A DNA stretch of 6,306 bases from Nitrospirota bacterium. Its GTDB lineage: Bacteria > Nitrospirota > Thermodesulfovibrionia > Thermodesulfovibrionales > JdFR-86. The stretch lies in assembly GCA_030667205.1 (NCBI GenBank), contig DAOUWH010000104.1, positions 1 through 6,306 of the forward strand, given 5' to 3'. The translations under genes and the position numbers were made by a program. Under the pieces are notes generated by a model. The model worked only from the letters and a program-made list of their open reading frames with translations. It had not been told where the DNA came from and searched no databases. Positions 5,870 through 6,306 of this stretch are shown in pieces (the first letter of the stretch is position 1; each line of letters opens with the position of its first letter).

Positions 5870-5898
5870 TTGAATAACCTCGGTCTATCCGTTAAAAT
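5870..5898 (+). promoter_or_regulatory. Promoter overlapping the hisD start region
   Basis: TTGAAT (5870-5875) and TAAAAT (5893-5898) are separated by 17 bases. The expected transcription start falls at about 5905-5906, which coincides with the ATG at 5906. The upstream in-frame ATG at 5897 would overlap the -10 box, so it would not be in this transcript. Confidence 0.55.
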
Positions 5899-5905
5899 GT
5901 CGGCA

Positions 5906-6306
5906 ATGCGGATTTTAACCAAAAAACGGGAGATCGACGCCTTCCTCGGCATATTAAGGAAGCGCGGCGCGGGCGTCTCGCCCGAAGTCCTCAAAAAGAC
6001 CGGGGAAATCCTCGCTTCCGTCAGGCGGGGCGGGGACCAGGCGGTCAAAAGATACACCAGGCGGTTCGACGGCCATACGAGGCTCCGCCTCACACCGGCC
6101 ATCATACAGCGATACGCCGAAAAGGCCGACAAGGGGGTGGTTAGTGCCTTAAAACTTGCGGCCCGCAGGATAAAGCGGTTTCACCAGAGGCAGAAAGAGG
6201 CCTCATGGTCAGTAAGCGAAGAGGGCATCAGGCTCGGCCAGGTAATCCGGCCCATAAGGAGGGTGGGAGTTTATGTGCCGGGAGGGGCTGCGGCCTATCC
6301 CTCCAC
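5906..6306 (+). CDS. hisD: Histidinol dehydrogenase HisD, N-terminal part (cut by window edge)
   Basis: HisD is the NAD- and zinc-dependent enzyme that oxidises histidinol to histidine in the last two steps of histidine synthesis. About 133 residues are visible from the ATG at 5906. They start MRILTKKREIDAFL and run through VRRGGDQAVKRYTRRFDG to the conserved block IRPIRRVGVYVPGGAAAYPS at the window end. The third residue after VPGG is more often alanine following threonine (PGGTAAYPS); here it reads GGAAAYPS. The NAD and zinc sites lie off the window. An in-frame ATG at 5897 would add MSA, and TTG at 5870 would add more, but neither has a ribosome binding site. I chose 5906 because the promoter spacing predicts a leaderless message there. 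The start assignment is less certain than the identity. Confidence 0.94.
   Translation, partial: MRILTKKREIDAFLGILRKRGAGVSPEVLKKTGEILASVRRGGDQAVKRYTRRFDGHTRLRLTPAIIQRYAEKADKGVVSALKLAARRIKRFHQRQKEASWSVSEEGIRLGQVIRPIRRVGVYVPGGAAAYPS

Noticed and set aside
5791..6132. Minus-strand 113-codon frame covering the hisD 5' region as a whole gene
   Set aside because: Its N-terminal two thirds are the exact antisense of hisD. Only the intergenic tail is kept, as a low-confidence possible remnant.

Overview
The window is bacterial chromosome with ordinary housekeeping genes, tightly packed on the minus strand apart from one gene at the right end. Coding DNA is GC-rich with G/C-ending codons, while the gaps are AT-rich and carry readable sigma-70-type promoters. 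No phage, transposon, CRISPR or tRNA signal is seen. The gene content (short-form ThiC, an HDIG-type HD protein, a bacterial Memo homologue, bL9 and DnaB) fits a free-living Gram-negative-type anaerobe. A Nitrospirota or former-deltaproteobacterial lineage is my guess, and the sequence alone does not settle it.

Layout, left to right. Positions 1-2345 hold a thiamine biosynthesis operon read leftwards: a sigma-70 promoter, a TPP riboswitch, a terminator that overlaps the riboswitch switching region, then thiS, thiG, thiE and thiC. ThiC runs off the left edge. ThiS and ThiG build the thiazole, ThiC builds the pyrimidine, and ThiE joins the two, so TPP feeds back on its own synthesis. Positions 2416-3833 hold two short genes, a Memo-family protein followed by an HD-domain predicted phosphohydrolase. 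Each appears to have its own extended -10 promoter placed directly against its start codon. Positions 3934-5825 hold rplI (ribosomal protein bL9) and dnaB (replicative helicase), joined by a 1-base TAATG overlap and read from a promoter ahead of rplI. From about 5870 to the right edge, hisD (histidinol dehydrogenase) diverges on the plus strand and is cut by the window end.

The most distinctive feature is how translation starts. Three genes (Memo, HD, hisD) have no Shine-Dalgarno sequence, and each has a -10 box 5-7 bases before its ATG. That geometry predicts leaderless mRNAs. In contrast, rplI, dnaB, thiG, thiE and thiC have clear Shine-Dalgarno sequences. The second point of interest is the thi leader, where the 3' strand of riboswitch P1, an antiterminator and a terminator compete for the same bases, and the thiS ATG lies just behind the terminator U-tract. 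The third is that rplI-dnaB has been separated from the usual rpsF-rpsR partners. I found no clearly novel multi-gene system. The Memo-HD pair is the only uncharacterised neighbourhood.
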